Shown here: positions 11,101 to 23,380 of the stretch, piece after piece
How positions within the stretch are numbered: position 1 is the first letter of the stretch
Layout: each line of letters opens with the position of its first letter
Assembly: GCA_007644065.1 (NCBI GenBank)
Contig: VJWN01000035.1
Span: 182,533 to 246,532, forward strand
Source of the DNA: Margaritispora aquatica
Lineage: Eukaryota > Ascomycota > Leotiomycetes > Helotiales > Discinellaceae
Reading direction: 5' to 3'
DNA length: 64,000 bases
The notes under the pieces: model-generated
The model's database searches: none
Told to the model about the DNA's origin: nothing
Seen by the model: the letters and a program-made list of their open reading frames with translations, nothing else
Position numbers and translations under genes: made by a program

Positions 11101-13980
11101 CGGTGCTCCTGATTCCCTTGCTCCACCATGTGAACATATCTGGAATTTGCATGACGGGCACGTCCTCGGGATTGAATATACTGAATCAAGGTTGTGTAGA
11201 GGTCAAATCGGATAACGAGATTGCAATCCGGAACATCAAGACCTTCCTCAGCAACAGAAGTAGCGAAGAGGCAGTTCACTATACCCTTGCGGAAGTTCAT
11301 CATAGTAATGACTTGCTCGCGGAAAGATACGTTCAAATCACCAGCATCCCCAGTTCTTGTGCCAACCTTAAAACATATTAGTGACGTCGACTCTAATAGT
11401 TCTGTAGAAACTTACAAGAGTTCCAACATGCAGATGAGGAGTGCCAATATGCTGATGCGAGAAAAGTCTCGCCAACAAACGAGCAGTATACCTCTGACGA
11501 ACGAAAACAATGCATTTGTCCTCAGTAGGGCGCTCAAATCGATTCTTCAACAGCGCAATCAAAATAACAACCTTGCTAGATAGATTACTAGATGAGTATA
11601 ATTTGCCATCAACATTGAGTTGAGGTTGATCAAAGGCATATCCTCTGACAACATCTCGAGCTTCCTGTAGCTGTGCCTTGTGCTCTTCAAGAACACTAAG
11701 CGGTTCTTGTACCTTCTTAGCGTGGTATCTGCGCTCCGTCTTTGCCAACAACTTTTTGGTCTCATCCTCAGTCAAGCAAAACGGCCAGACTTGATCTGAG
11801 CACCACGAACCCAACTCTCTGGATGCATCGCGGGCGAAAGTCAGAGGCTTCGAGAGTACCCGATTCGTCATAAATCTCTCATTCATTTGCTTGAACAGAG
11901 GAGTCTCAAAAGCCGGTCCAAGAGAATTGTATGTCGATAAAGTCTCTTGCTTCGATTGAATAGTATACTGGACTAGACTCAGATCTGCAGCAGTAGCAAT
12001 TTCACAATTCATGATGGCTTCAAGCTCCTGTGCTGCCTTCCTCACATCCACACGGGCATCTACAGGAGATGCTGTCATGCCAAATATCTTTGGGAGTAAG
12101 CCATGGCCAATCTGGGGAACATAAAAGTCCTTGATAATACGAGCGTAAGGATGATCCTTCTTTGCATGGTGAGCCTCATCGAAGATCAATAGATTGACGT
12201 GATCCATTGAGATAAAGGAGTGGTGAAGACATTGTCGAAGTACCTCAGCAGTACATACAATAACCATATTCTCCGAAAAGTGCTTATCCCAGGTTTTTTT
12301 GCTGTACAGATCACAACCCATATCACCACAAAACATGTTCATGGGTTGATCCAAATTCGACTTCAACACAGCATGCTGCTGAAAGACTAGCTGAACCGAA
12401 TCCACCAAGAAGAATGCAATTCGATGAGGTTTGCCAATAGCTCTGTGCTCCAACTCCTGGGCAAAGATGTGGCGAAGCAGCAAGACGGCGATAAGGGTCT
12501 TTCCAGATCCAGTATCAAGAACAGCAATCACGTTTTTCTCTTTGGCTCTTTCAAAGAGCTCCAATTGATATTCTCGAGGCGAAGAAATGATTTGCCGGTT
12601 TTCAGACTGGTGTACAAGCCATCTAGCACTCTGCTGGGCCTCTTCCTCGGGTTGCATTTTCTTTCCTTCTTTGATGATCTTCAGGTTGAGCTCCTGTAAA
12701 TAATTGTCTGCAACAGCATTCATACGAATCTTGTTTTCTGTCAACTTTTTCTGCTTCGGGACTGGTCCAGCGTCCTCCGCTTCTGAAGCGCTCTCTTCCT
12801 CTTGCACCTGGAGGTTATGCTCTCGCAGCGCTTCCTCGGTCAAAAATTTGCCATCAGATGGGGTTGGTAGGTTCACTTTATAGCTGTTTTGTGCAGACGA
12901 CATCTTGGAGTCTCTGACGATTGCTTCTCCGGTTATCTGATGTTTGGAAGGTCGCCGAAGGTCCGCAATAACATCCTCAGTGGTTCGTGGCGCCAAATTT
13001 GTTGAAGGCTCCCGATCAAAATTCATCTGTGCCTCATCAGAATTTCCATCAGCGAACATGTCGAGGTTGAGCACTAGACTTGGGCATGACGCTGCATCAG
13101 AGTTGCTAGCGGTAAAATCTTTGCCATGTTGAGCTTCAATTTGGGTGTTGAGTACATGCTCCGGACTTTGATGTTCAGGCAAGTCGGGCATCTGAACTGT
13201 GCGTGCTGATTGTGATCTTTTGGAGCTGGAAGTTGACGAGTCCATATTTAAAGGCATAAATCTTTCAACAGGATCTGCAGATACAAGATTATTTGGGCCC
13301 TCCAATACATGTAGAGATATTTCTTGGGCCACGAGGTCACCTCCCATTTCAAACTCCATAGCAGCCATAATTTGATCTTCGACATGAGCATAACTCGGAG
13401 GTTGGGTTGGGGGGTTTTGCTGCATAGAAGTCTTGATCGGTGGGGTGATTGCTATCAAATCATGACTATCTATTTCGCAGCTCTTGAAATCCTCAATTGG
13501 TTTCGGTGACATGGAAGAAGGTATGGTCAAGATCGAGGAATGAGAAATGGCTCTATCGCTTCTCGCGAAAGAATTGGAAGTGAAGACGGTGGAAGCTGAA
13601 CTTAAACTTGAAGAATTGACTGGAAGGATTCGAGAATTGATATAAGGCTGACGGGGTTGAGGAACTGTAGAACTAAAGTCATTCAGCAACAGCATATCAA
13701 ATAATGTACTTGTAGAGATGTCAGGTGAAGGTGAACATGCAGATGGTGCTATTGAATAGCTCGAAGAACAACTTTGACTGCCATTGATCAGCGAAGGAGC
13801 AGGAGCAGGAGCATGAGTAGGAGCTGCTGGGTCAAAAGATAGCAAACAACCTCTCAGCGGAGGACTCTCCTCTACTTGCGACAAAGATATCAAGCTATTC
13901 TCATCGTTCTCGCTACTTTGACTCTCGTCAATATTGTCAATCAACTCAGATAAGTCCTGCAAGTACCCACCAAGAGGCAT
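8199..13980 (-). CDS. DCL1: Dicer-like ribonuclease III (DCL1 type)
   Basis: Two exons, 13980-11416 and 11366-8199, joined by a 49-bp intron (phase 0; VGTL then VGTRTGDAGDL), giving 1,910 residues. Order of domains: long low-complexity N-terminus (1 to about 430); DExD/H helicase with Walker A DTGSGKT (about 489-495), DEAH (601-604) and MTASP; helicase C with the GRARH motif; Dicer dimerisation domain; PAZ-like region ending in AEYIPLRRNLLDE, typical of fungal DCL1; RNase IIIa (ERLEFLGD about 1452; downstream DVCEAF); RNase IIIb (RLEFLGD about 1649; DVVEAY); C-terminal dsRNA-binding region with a Cys/His cluster (YHCECH). All acidic catalytic residues of both RNase III domains are visible, so it should be active in cutting dsRNA into small RNAs for quelling or transposon control. 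The N-terminus is some 300 residues longer than I expect for DCL1. It diverges from TAP42 across a shared 490-bp promoter. Confidence 0.92.
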
Positions 13981-14470
13981 TGCAGGATGTTGAAAGATTG
14001 GAAAGACAGCAAGGCAAGGTGGGTATTAAATCCACAATCAAGCCAGGAAGTAAATCAATCAATCAACAAAGGTATTGCGGCATATCTCTGATCGGGCTGC
14101 CAACCTCAGGTATAGGCTGTGTCTAACAAGCTGGAGTAAATTCCGGTACAGAGTATGGAGTATGGAGTATAGAGTATGAAGTGGTATTAAGTAGTGGAAG
14201 TACTTTATGGTAGGTGAAGAAGATAGGAGGTTGAGATGGGAAGATGGGAAGACGCGACTGGAAATCTCAAAGCAAAACACGAACCAACCCCACCCCCACT
14301 TTCATGCACGAGATCACATGATCGGCCGTTTTGGCTGACAGGAATCTGGGGGCTGGAATTGCCCCTCAGACCAGACCCCTCCAAATTATATCCCAAGCTC
14401 AAGTTACTCAAGCTACACAACATAGAGCAAACAGAACAAACAAGCTCAATCCACCTCCCCATATCTCATA
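13981..14470. promoter_or_regulatory. Shared divergent promoter of DCL1 and TAP42
   Basis: A 490-bp interval separates the start codons of two divergently transcribed genes, so it must carry both promoters and 5' leaders. A run of imperfect AGTATGGAGTATAG repeats lies at 14150-14180. No TATA box was assigned with confidence. Confidence 0.6.
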
Positions 14471-15673
14471 ATGGCGGAACAAAGCATCCGCTCTCTCTTT
14501 GCCTCCGCCGAAAAGCAGAGAAACGAAATAGAATCATCATGGGAAACCAACACGACTACCTACCAAGCAAACCTCGCCTCCGCTATCTCCACCTACAATG
14601 ATTGCTTGCAGCTCGCAGATCGACTCTCGCTCTTCAGCCCAAACGAAAGCTTGGAGGATCTGACTTCTGGGGATCTACAGTACCTTACAGTCAATTACCA
14701 CATTGCAGAGCTATTGCTGAAGACAGCAGGACCGGATCGCAAAGCGACATTACAAAGAGCCCGAGATGCGTTTGAGCGGTACTTGACTCTGCTGGATCAC
14801 TATGATATATTGTCCGCGCAAGACAAGAAGATGTACGAAACTTACACGGAATATCCTACGACCTTTTCCACAATCTCTACCACCAATTCCGAAGCGCGGC
14901 GAGCAACGAAGATAGCTAATTTCAAGCTAGAAAAAGAGCTCAAGAAGAAGCTAGAAGTACTGTCCATTCCCAATCCAAATACATGGAACCTCTCCTAACA
15001 CATACCCAAGATGCTATCCCAGAATCCTCTATATCTTCAAAACGATGACGACGCCGTCCGCAACCTCCAACTTACCAACATCTCCCTCTGTACGCATACG
15101 ACCTTCCAATCCCTCGAGTCGCTTAACCTCGAACTCCAGATCCTCGCCATGGCACCCCCACCCACGCCCTCCGGCCCCGAGTCGCTCGAGCGCGATTACA
15201 GAGAACGGATGGGTTTGCGCGGACCAGATGACAGCTCCTCCCGCCTCGACAGTCGCGAGAGATTATCCGCGTCCAACAAAGGCCCCATGTTAAGCGAGAA
15301 AGGCAAACCATTGAGGCCGTTCACACTACTAGACAAGAGGCAGGAGTTACAAGCTGGTGTGTTTAGACCAGGCCATAATCTGCCGACGATGACGATCGAT
15401 GAGTATCTTGAGGAGGAGCGGGCGAGGGGTGGTATTATCGAGGGTGGTGGTGCGGCGAGTGGGTTGAGTCCGGAACCTGATGAGGATAATATCGAGAAGG
15501 GCGATGCGGAGATGTACAAGGCGAGAGAGTGGGACGAGTTTGTGGAGGCAAACCCTAAGTAAGTTAATCCAGTCCTGACCTATGAAATCCAAATCAGGGC
15601 GACTCTTCCACACATTCCCGAGCACAGACTAATTTTATACAGAGGATCGGGTAATACACTTAATAGAGGTTGA
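14471..15673 (+). CDS. TAP42: TAP42-like PP2A-associated regulatory protein
   Basis: Three exons: 14471-14956, 15011-15558 and 15643-15673, totalling 355 codons (354 residues). The first intron (54 bp) removes an in-frame stop and joins KKLE to MLSQNPLYLQ. The second (84 bp, GTAAGT donor, CTAAT branch) removes the TAA at 15560-15562; the last exon adds GSGNTLNRG, the conserved extreme C-terminus of the family (alpha4/TAP42 proteins end in a similar Gly-Asn...Gly motif). The N-terminal half is helical and binds the PP2A-type catalytic subunit, acting downstream of TOR. IANFKLEKELKKKLE and LTNISLCTHTTFQSLESLNLEL are recognisable family blocks, and the acidic region before WDEFVEANPKG is also typical. 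An annotation ending at 15562 would lose the conserved tail. Confidence 0.93.
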
Positions 15674-16517
15674 TAAACCCAACCAATTGAGAATAAATAA
15701 TAAAAGAGCAAGTAAAACATCCCAATTAGAGTAATGTCTGGGGTGATCATGCTATTTGATCATGCATCATTACCTTTTCTCCCCTTTGCTATAATCTCAA
15801 TCCTACCCTTCACATCAAACTTCACACATCCCAGCATAAGGTACAAAAATAGCAAGTGCTTCGAGCTTATTTGTCAATTTTAACATCTGTTCCGCTTGTT
15901 TGCTCTTATCCTCGCAGTTTCTGCTTTGCACGTGTACTTTCTTGATAATTCCCTTACAAGGGCTATCAAACTTCACACTCAAAATCACAACGCTCTTATA
16001 TCGCATGTTTGTAGACGCACAAAAGCAAACAATGTCTGTACATGAAGTTGCGAGTCGTAAAGTAGTGCTAGAAATCACTTGCTTTTACCCGATGAAACTT
16101 GATAACTCTTGTTCATATCACTTTATGTCTTCACGGAAAAGTGTGTGAAAAGTAGTCTTTAAAATATAAAGCTAGTCATTGTAGATGCTCGTATTCTGCA
16201 GTGCTAAAAGCCATGCCAGCTAAATCGCTACGCCAGTGTGTATCTTCTATGATGATTATTCAGATTAAACCTAGGCATATCCATTGCCTGCCTCTACATC
16301 AGATATCATGTTATTGTTTATGCCCATCGCAGTGTCAAGCGAGGCGCAACTGGGCCGCAGTGCGCCTTTCTCAGAATCTGATGTAGCTATTCCCTTCCGA
16401 AATGCAAGAAAAAGAACAACGCGTAAGTCGTAACGATTTTATGCCTTTCCCCAAATGACGCAAACCCACGCTTTGATTTCCATAACGAAGAAATACAAAC
16501 ATCCTCCTCCCCCCATT
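15674..16517. other. Convergent intergenic region
   Basis: About 840 bp between the 3' ends of TAP42 and the BTB gene. It presumably contains both 3' UTRs. Short frames (15815-16078, 15900-16148) are unremarkable. Confidence 0.5.
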
Positions 16518-17966
16518 TTAGTTCGTAACCCATATTTCAAAAACACCGTTCAATTTGCGCTCAGAAACAAAGCAATCATTGATGAGATGCTTTGTATTAC
16601 ATGGTCGAGAGTAGAAATCGCCAACATTGTCCTCCCTAGTCCATGCTTCAGATTCCAAGCTGGTCGCTTGCTTGCAAAGCACGGATTTTTCTTCGAAAAT
16701 AAGTTTCTCCCATGTTTGGTATACTGCTGGATTCTTGTGGTGTTTCTTGAGAGGCTCATTGATTGATACCAACAGCCTAGCGAGCTTGTAGATAGGCAAG
16801 GGCTGTTGTGGGTGGTTGTCGTGGCGTTTAGCATTCCTATTAACACCGCCGGTTTGTGACGTATTTGGTGACCAGACAAATCGACTACTTTCTCTTTCGA
16901 TGCATCTCACCACCTCTGTCGATGGCCAATTGCCCTGCGTAAAATCCGAGGAAGAGACCAGACGCTCCATGATGTGGTTGCTAAAGCGCGGGGATCCTAA
17001 CTTCTTTCCGAGGAACCAAAGCATTTCCAAAGTTGGATACATGCCTTCACGTTCGCCGGGCAATTTCAGCGCTGCAACGATTTCCGGAATCTCATCTGCA
17101 AAGAGTGCTCCAGTGTTGCAGAATGAAAGGAAACAGGCGAAATGACTAGCTGGAATGGTCGCTAATAACGAAATCGGCTGGACTTCAGGAGCATCTGATG
17201 AGCTTCCTTTTCCAAGATCTCTTTTCGGCTTTGCTTGAGGCTGAGGGGTCATTATATCACTCTTCTGTGACGTTGGATTGGACTTTCCCCGGAGCTTTGC
17301 TTCGAAGATTTCCTTTACACTGAGATCATCAACAGAAACCGTTGTGACTTTAGAGCTCAGTTCAGCTGCAGTTGCTATTCCGGTGCTCATCGGAGCGGCT
17401 GTTTGGATTGTTAGTATGGGCGGGAAGAGATTTATAAAAGCTGAAGTTTCAACTGATTTTCCTTGGAGCTATAGGACAGAAATGAACCTACGGGTTGGTC
17501 CCTTTGGATGTTCCCTTGGAAAATAAATCTCCTTAAAGTAATCAGAAAATATCTTCAGAATATGATGATGAACGAAGAAGGGCGCTATATCTCCTCCTAC
17601 TGCCTCGCCAACATCAATTCTGACCGTCCTACTGCTAATCATTATGCTAGAGGTATCAGCTTAGTTCCTAGATAGATAGACATGGTGCAAATACCAGTTC
17701 ACGATTCTTCTATGCAGATCCTTCTGGGTGTCATAGTCTTTCTTGTTCTTAACAAAATCATCTTCCACGAACTGGCTACCTTGTTTTGTGATCCGTGTTG
17801 GAGCTTGGCTCGCTGGACCTGCTGGTATTTCCACAGCTTTAGACTGTGACTGGGGCTGAGGCTGAGGCTAAGGCTGGTTCTTGAAGGGTCGCCCTAGCTT
17901 CTTTGGCGGTTGGTTGTTGACAAACAATAGATCGTCCTCTGCTCTTCGCTTTGTTTCAGAGACCAT
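16518..17966 (-). pseudogene. BTB/POZ-domain protein gene with in-frame nonsense codon
   Basis: Three exons can be joined cleanly: 17966-17695, 17634-17492 and 17398-16518 (432 codons in a consistent frame; introns 60 and 93 bp). The BTB core is split across them: RTVRIDVGEAVGGDI, then HHHILKIFSDYFKEIYFPRE, then SLLATIPASHFACFLSFCNTG, followed by helical C-terminal BTB-associated sequence. The N-terminus is basic (MVSETKRRAEDDLL, then PPKKLGRPFK). Codon 33 is TAG (17870-17868), sitting in a run of CCT-CAG repeats where CAG (Gln) would be expected. No downstream in-frame ATG precedes the BTB domain, and I see no intron that would remove the stop. It is therefore a recently inactivated gene, a sequencing error, or a gene with an unrecognised small intron. 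BTB proteins usually mediate protein-protein contacts; the specific role is unknown. Confidence 0.6.
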
Positions 17967-19606
17967 GGTTATACACTGCTTGAAAAGATGAAGCTATCAC
18001 TGCTTGCAGGCGTATGAGATGGTGTAACGAAGAACAGGCTGCTGCAGATAAGGATGGCACAGATCAAAACTTGATATTTGTAGAAAACCCAATCAGGTAG
18101 CAAGTTAAAGGATCATTTACTGTGTTGTAAATAGATTGAGTTTGAGATGGGGTAAGTTGTTGTTGTTGCTGATTTTGTTGGAGGTTGTTGTGGTAGAAGA
18201 TGTTTTGAGGTAGAAGTAAGATCTAGTTGAACTTTTTGCGGTCAGTATTATCTTGAAGCAGGAGCACTATGAAGGTAATGATGAAGTGAATCGAGAAGGA
18301 ACAACGATGTAAGGTGAACTTACCTACTGATGTAAGTATGCTCTCCTCGCATTCTCGCTTAAATCTATAACCTCCATCCTGTTGAAGAGCACATTACCAA
18401 GGATTGTCAAACATCCACTGTCAATCTTATATCTACTACTAACTTCGGTCAATTTAAGATGCCGGATACATGATCTTCTGAACTCAATTGTAAATCATAC
18501 TGCTAAGTTAGGTATTTAATCAGTATAAAATACATTTACGTCTCAACGATATATCAAAGAGATGGACAGTAAACATGTCACATGAGATCTCATATTGTTT
18601 CTAGCATATGACCTTACAAACCATAAGATTGGATCTCTTATACATAAGGTCTTCTACCTTACCTACCTACTTACACTCTCAATCACTTCACATTCCGCTA
18701 ATACAGGGAGCTTGCTCACGTGGTATATATCCAGACATTTCCATTCCGTCGTCCTTGGATCTTTCACTCAAATGATAATTTACACACGAACATAAACGTA
18801 TCTTGCTTTCTGTATGTGTATGTTTATCTCAAGTGTATAAATGCCTCTTGCCTCTTAACTTATCAATTCCTTGTGCGGCTCAATCAAAGTATCACATGAC
18901 TAAAATATGCTTCCATTCCGAATCAACGCTTGGCTGGCTCCTTTTCCACCCCAGCAGCAATGCAGTGTTCCATGTTATATTCCATGTTCCATGTTCCATT
19001 TGCCCCCCCAATGAACTCCAATTAACCCCCAGCAAATCCAGTAATTCCGGCTGGCAATCCAAAGCGGGTGCAATACCGAAACACCAAATACACGGGTACG
19101 GACCACCCATTGACCAGAACTGCCAGAACCGGTGGACCGTCTAGAAATTCTGTGGAGAGTGGAGAGTGGTCTTTGGGAAACTCGATCAATTCAACCACGA
19201 ATCCAGGGGCACAGGCAAGCAGCTAGCAACAACCATCAACCATCAGCCATCACTCCACCCATTGTTTTTCTTCCCTTCTATCTTTCATCATCCTCATCCT
19301 CTTGTTCCATCCTCAGCCTCAGCCCAGCGTCCGCAGTGCTTATTCTATTCGGTACTTCGTACCAATTACACTCGTTATCGAGGGAGCGATATTTTAGGAG
19401 GTCCCTTACCTTATACAACTGCTTGGAACAAGTTCAACATATCTTCCCAAGGCAATTGTGCTCCTGAAAGAAGGATATACTCTGCAAGAACCGAGGATAC
19501 GAAGCCAGAACTGTTAATTTTCCTTGCGAATATCTTTAGGACGCTTACTTCAACAATTACGATTACCTGAATGCACATGAATTGATGACCTAGACAATAC
19601 GACAAA
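17967..19606. other. Long divergent intergenic region upstream of the TM9 gene
   Basis: About 1.6 kb between the BTB-gene start and the TM9 gene. It must contain both promoters. Short frames inside (for example 18803-19144, 19132-19467) lack signatures. Around 18970-19000 there is a short imperfect direct repeat of ATGTTCC. Nothing else was supported. Confidence 0.5.
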
Positions 19607-21875
19607 ATGGCTGCAGATTTCCGGTTAAGCTTGGGGAGGACTCTTGTTTTTCTGTTTTGTATTACCTTTACACATGCATTTTATATCCCAGGTAAATCTG
19701 CGAATTGTTTAGGAGAGCAGAGCCTTTCATTAACAATTGCAACAGGTTGGTCCATAAAAAGCTACAAAGACAACGAAGCAATACCTCTTCTGGTGAACAA
19801 AGTCTACTCCGATAATACCCAGTTACAATACGCATACTATGATCTGCCATTCGTTTGCCCGCCGACTGGAAGTCACCATGCCGGATCTTCGCTGCTCAGC
19901 GGTCAAAGTATATCCTTGAATCTGGGCGAAGTGCTGCGCGGTGATCGCATAACAACATCTGACATTGAACTCGTGATGGGCCAGGACTCGGAGTGCAACT
20001 TCTTATGCAGCAAATCTGTCAGTCGGAAGGACTTAAAGCGGGCCAGGGACATGGTGAAGAATGGTTATGTGGCAGAGTGGATTGTGGACAACCTACCTGG
20101 CGCGACCAGCTTCGTCACAGTGGACAAATCCAGAAAATACTATGCCGCTGGTTTCAAGATGGGCTACAAAGATATTGCAACATCTGGAAAGACTCGTTAC
20201 TACATCAATAATCACCTCACAATTGTTATTCGTTATCGGAAAGCACCTGGAAGGGATGGCGAACGGGGTGGCAAGGTTGTAGTTGGATTTGAGGTTTACA
20301 CCAAAAGTGTTGGAGCTGGTAGGAGGAACGAAACCGGTTGTCCTCTCGATCTCAATGAGAATGACAATCCCATGGAGCTCTACCTTCCACCCAACTCCAC
20401 CGATTTCTCGCTACAATATCCACACTCTTCGTACTACCCACCTGAGAGCGAGCTCGACATTGATGACGGCGCTATGTTGGACATCCCTTATTCATACAGT
20501 GTGTATTGGCGAGAGGATGATAAAATTGAATGGGCACATCGTTGGGATTTATACTTTGTGAATCAGGAAGAAGGCTCCAGAATCCACTGGCTGGCGATCA
20601 TCAACTCTTTGATCATTTCGGGATTATTGAGTGCTATTGTAGCTATGATCCTAGCTCGAACTATTCGAGGTGATATCAAGACGTACAAAGATGCATCGTT
20701 GGAGGACGGCAAAGCCAAGCTCAAGCGCAAGTCTCGTCCAGGAAGCGGCGCGAGGACACCTAAATCGAGTGAGAAGACCGGGACTGGTCTTTTGGACCAG
20801 ATTGGTGATACTGAGAACGATGCTGATGTGTCTTCTGATGAGGAGGCAATTGAAGATGTCACAGGCTGGAAATTGCTACATGGTGATGTCTTCCGCCCTC
20901 CACCGTATGGATACCTTTTGGCACCCCTCGTTGGATCTGGTATGCAGCTCGTGTTTATGGCTGTAGGCTTGCTTTTCCTGAGTAGTCTCGGTATATTGAA
21001 TCCATCCTTCCGAGGCGGCTTTGTCTCGGTGGGTGTCGGACTTTTCATCTTTGCCGGTTTGTTCTCGGGTTACTTTTCTGGTCGTGTGTACAAAACATTC
21101 GGTGGACTGAACTGGAGAAAGAATACTCTTATTACGGCAATCTTGTTTCCAGGATTACTATTTGCTCTGGTTTTCGTCCTGAACCTGTTCGTATGGGCTC
21201 AAGCTTCATCCACGGCTATCCCGTTCAGCACACTCATCGCTATTGTCATGCTCTGGCTTTGCATCCAACTCCCTCTCGTCTATGCTGGATCATGGTATGG
21301 CTATATCAGAACTGGACCCTGGGAACACCCAACCAAGACCATCACTGTACCCCGTCAATTGCCCATCCAAGCTTGGTACATCCGCTCGCCACAATCTATT
21401 CTGCTCGCAGGTCTCATCCCTTTCGCTGTTATATTCATAGAGCTCCTCTTCGTTTTCCAGTCCGTCTGGCAAGACAAGTCAGGCTACTATTACGTTTTCG
21501 GTTTCCTCTCTGTTGTGTCGATCATCCTGATCCTGACTATCGCTGAGGTCACAATTGTAACAATATACATCAAACTCTGCTCCGAAGATTACAACTGGTG
21601 GTGGCATTCTTTCTTCGTAGGAGGCTCGAGCGCTGTTTGGGTGTTCATGTACTGTATCTGGTACTACTTGACAAAGCTTCATATCCATGGCTTTGTCTCT
21701 GGACTGCTGTTTTTCAGCTACAGCTTTATGGCATGCGTTGTTTATGGATTACTCACTGGAACTGTGGGTTTCCTGACAGCGTATGCATTTGTGCGGAGGA
21801 TCTATGGGTACGTCTTCTAAATTGTTTCTTACCAACAGCTACTGACTTCCTACAAGGGCCATCAAAGCAGATTGA
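19607..21875 (+). CDS. Transmembrane 9 superfamily (EMP70/nonaspanin) protein
   Basis: Three exons: 19607-19691, 19746-21807 and 21857-21875, totalling 722 codons (721 residues). The N-terminal signal sequence ends near AFYIPG and runs into WSIKSYKDNEAIPLLVNKVY, the family's luminal start. The 54-bp first intron is stop-free and in frame, so reading through it adds 18 foreign residues inside FYIPG/WSIKSY. The second intron (49 bp, GTACGT donor, ACTGAC branch) replaces a four-residue ORF end (GYVF) with GAIKAD and a TGA; terminal K-A-D fits the KxD/E COPI-binding signal described for EMP/TM9 proteins. A large luminal domain, then nine hydrophobic segments, and a charged cytosolic loop (KLKRKSRPGSGAR) are visible. 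These proteins act in the Golgi/endosome and in sorting of membrane cargo. Confidence 0.93.
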
Positions 21876-23380
21876 ACCATCAGGATGTTTGAAGCGGAAT
21901 ATGAACAAATTGCTTAAATGGCGTAACGATTGGAGATCATCAAATAGATAGGCAGGCAGGTGTAATGAATAGAATCGACGACTACTGTGTAAATATTGCA
22001 TCATAGAATCGGAGCAGGCAGGCGAACCTCTTTTTTGCATCTGGTTGAAATGGGGGTTTTGCTGTTTGTTTGGTTGGTGTCTGGTTGCGTTGAGTAAGGT
22101 AAGGCGGGTTGGAAATCAGAGCACACATACGTGTAATATCACCCATGTAACAGAATGCAATGGAAAGGATAGCAGATAATGTGCAGCGATTCTTGGCTGA
22201 GATGGTGCAAATATGTGTATTTCTCGTTGTTGTCTCTTGACCTGGTGAGGGGTGGCAGAGTTAAAGAACAGTCTGATATTTGATACCTTGGAGCCGAGTG
22301 GCATTTTTTTCAACTTTCGGTTCGCAGATTCTTTGTCTGTTGCGCAACCTATTTGTGCGGTGTATTTGGAAGTGTGTTTTCCTTTTGTATCTGTAATGCG
22401 TATATTTTTGTGTGCCTTCTGTCTTCTTTATGGGAGAGACGTTGTGGAATTGGGACTTGGGACTTGGAGCAAAGTGTGGCATAGTCACTGTTACAGCATT
22501 TTTTCGGTTTTCCTCAAGGCTTCTTGTTACAAAAGCTCTTCAGTCTCAAGCCATTAGGACTAGGTAAGGTATATACACCTATCGATACCTGGAGTGTAGG
22601 CGGTCCTGCCTTTCGTGCTTCATTTAGATAATGATAAGAAGATGTTGGCAAGAAACAGGCTGTTATCAAAACAAATATAATGTTATGGTACTGTGCAGCC
22701 TCTACAAGTGCATGATTGCGGACGAGTTGCGTTCGATTGCTGTATAATCCTACAGTCTGCCTGCATGGATGGTATAATGTAAGATGTGTAGGAAGTTCTA
22801 TTCATCTGTGTTTTTGTCTTCGGCTTGGACAGACATCTCATGGCATGTCTTATTATCATGCAATACAATGGGTATTGTATTCATATTGCACATTGCGCAT
22901 TACTTCTGTACCCAATGCACATCACAGCTCGCAAGCATCGAGCCTCATTTGTTTTTTAAAGAAATCATCAAGTTTACTGTGTCCCAGGAGAGGGTAGCGA
23001 ACAGCCCAACATATTTGAGCCAGTTCGCAAGATCAAAAACTATCTAATAAATCAACGCCACGTCGTTTCTTCTTGTTCAATACGTCAATATCCTCTCCTC
23101 AAAATCATCCAAATCATTGCTACCCTCTTTCTTGATAGCATTCCATCTTATGCGCCAATCTCCTGCCTAGGTAGATTCATTTAAATCGTCGCTTGGTAGC
23201 TCAGTTGGTATCATCCCATCCATCCTGTGCGCCGATGTCATCCCTATATCCAAATATCCAAAAACACGGCCCTCAGAAAGAAGACACATTCAAACACCTT
23301 AACTCCCTCTAATTCTCAACCGAGATGCTCGTATACACGCGCCTATGCATGACACATTTGATCACCAAAAGACTAGCTGT
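21876..23380. other. Convergent intergenic region between TM9 and kinase genes
   Basis: About 1.5 kb holding the two 3' flanks. Several 60-100-codon frames on both strands show no conserved content. A tRNA D-arm-like string near 23193-23210 lacks the other arms. Confidence 0.5.

Noticed and set aside
23190..23215. tRNA-like string GGTAGCTCAGTTGGT
   Set aside because: Only a D-arm-like stretch is present; no anticodon arm, T-arm or acceptor pairing follows.
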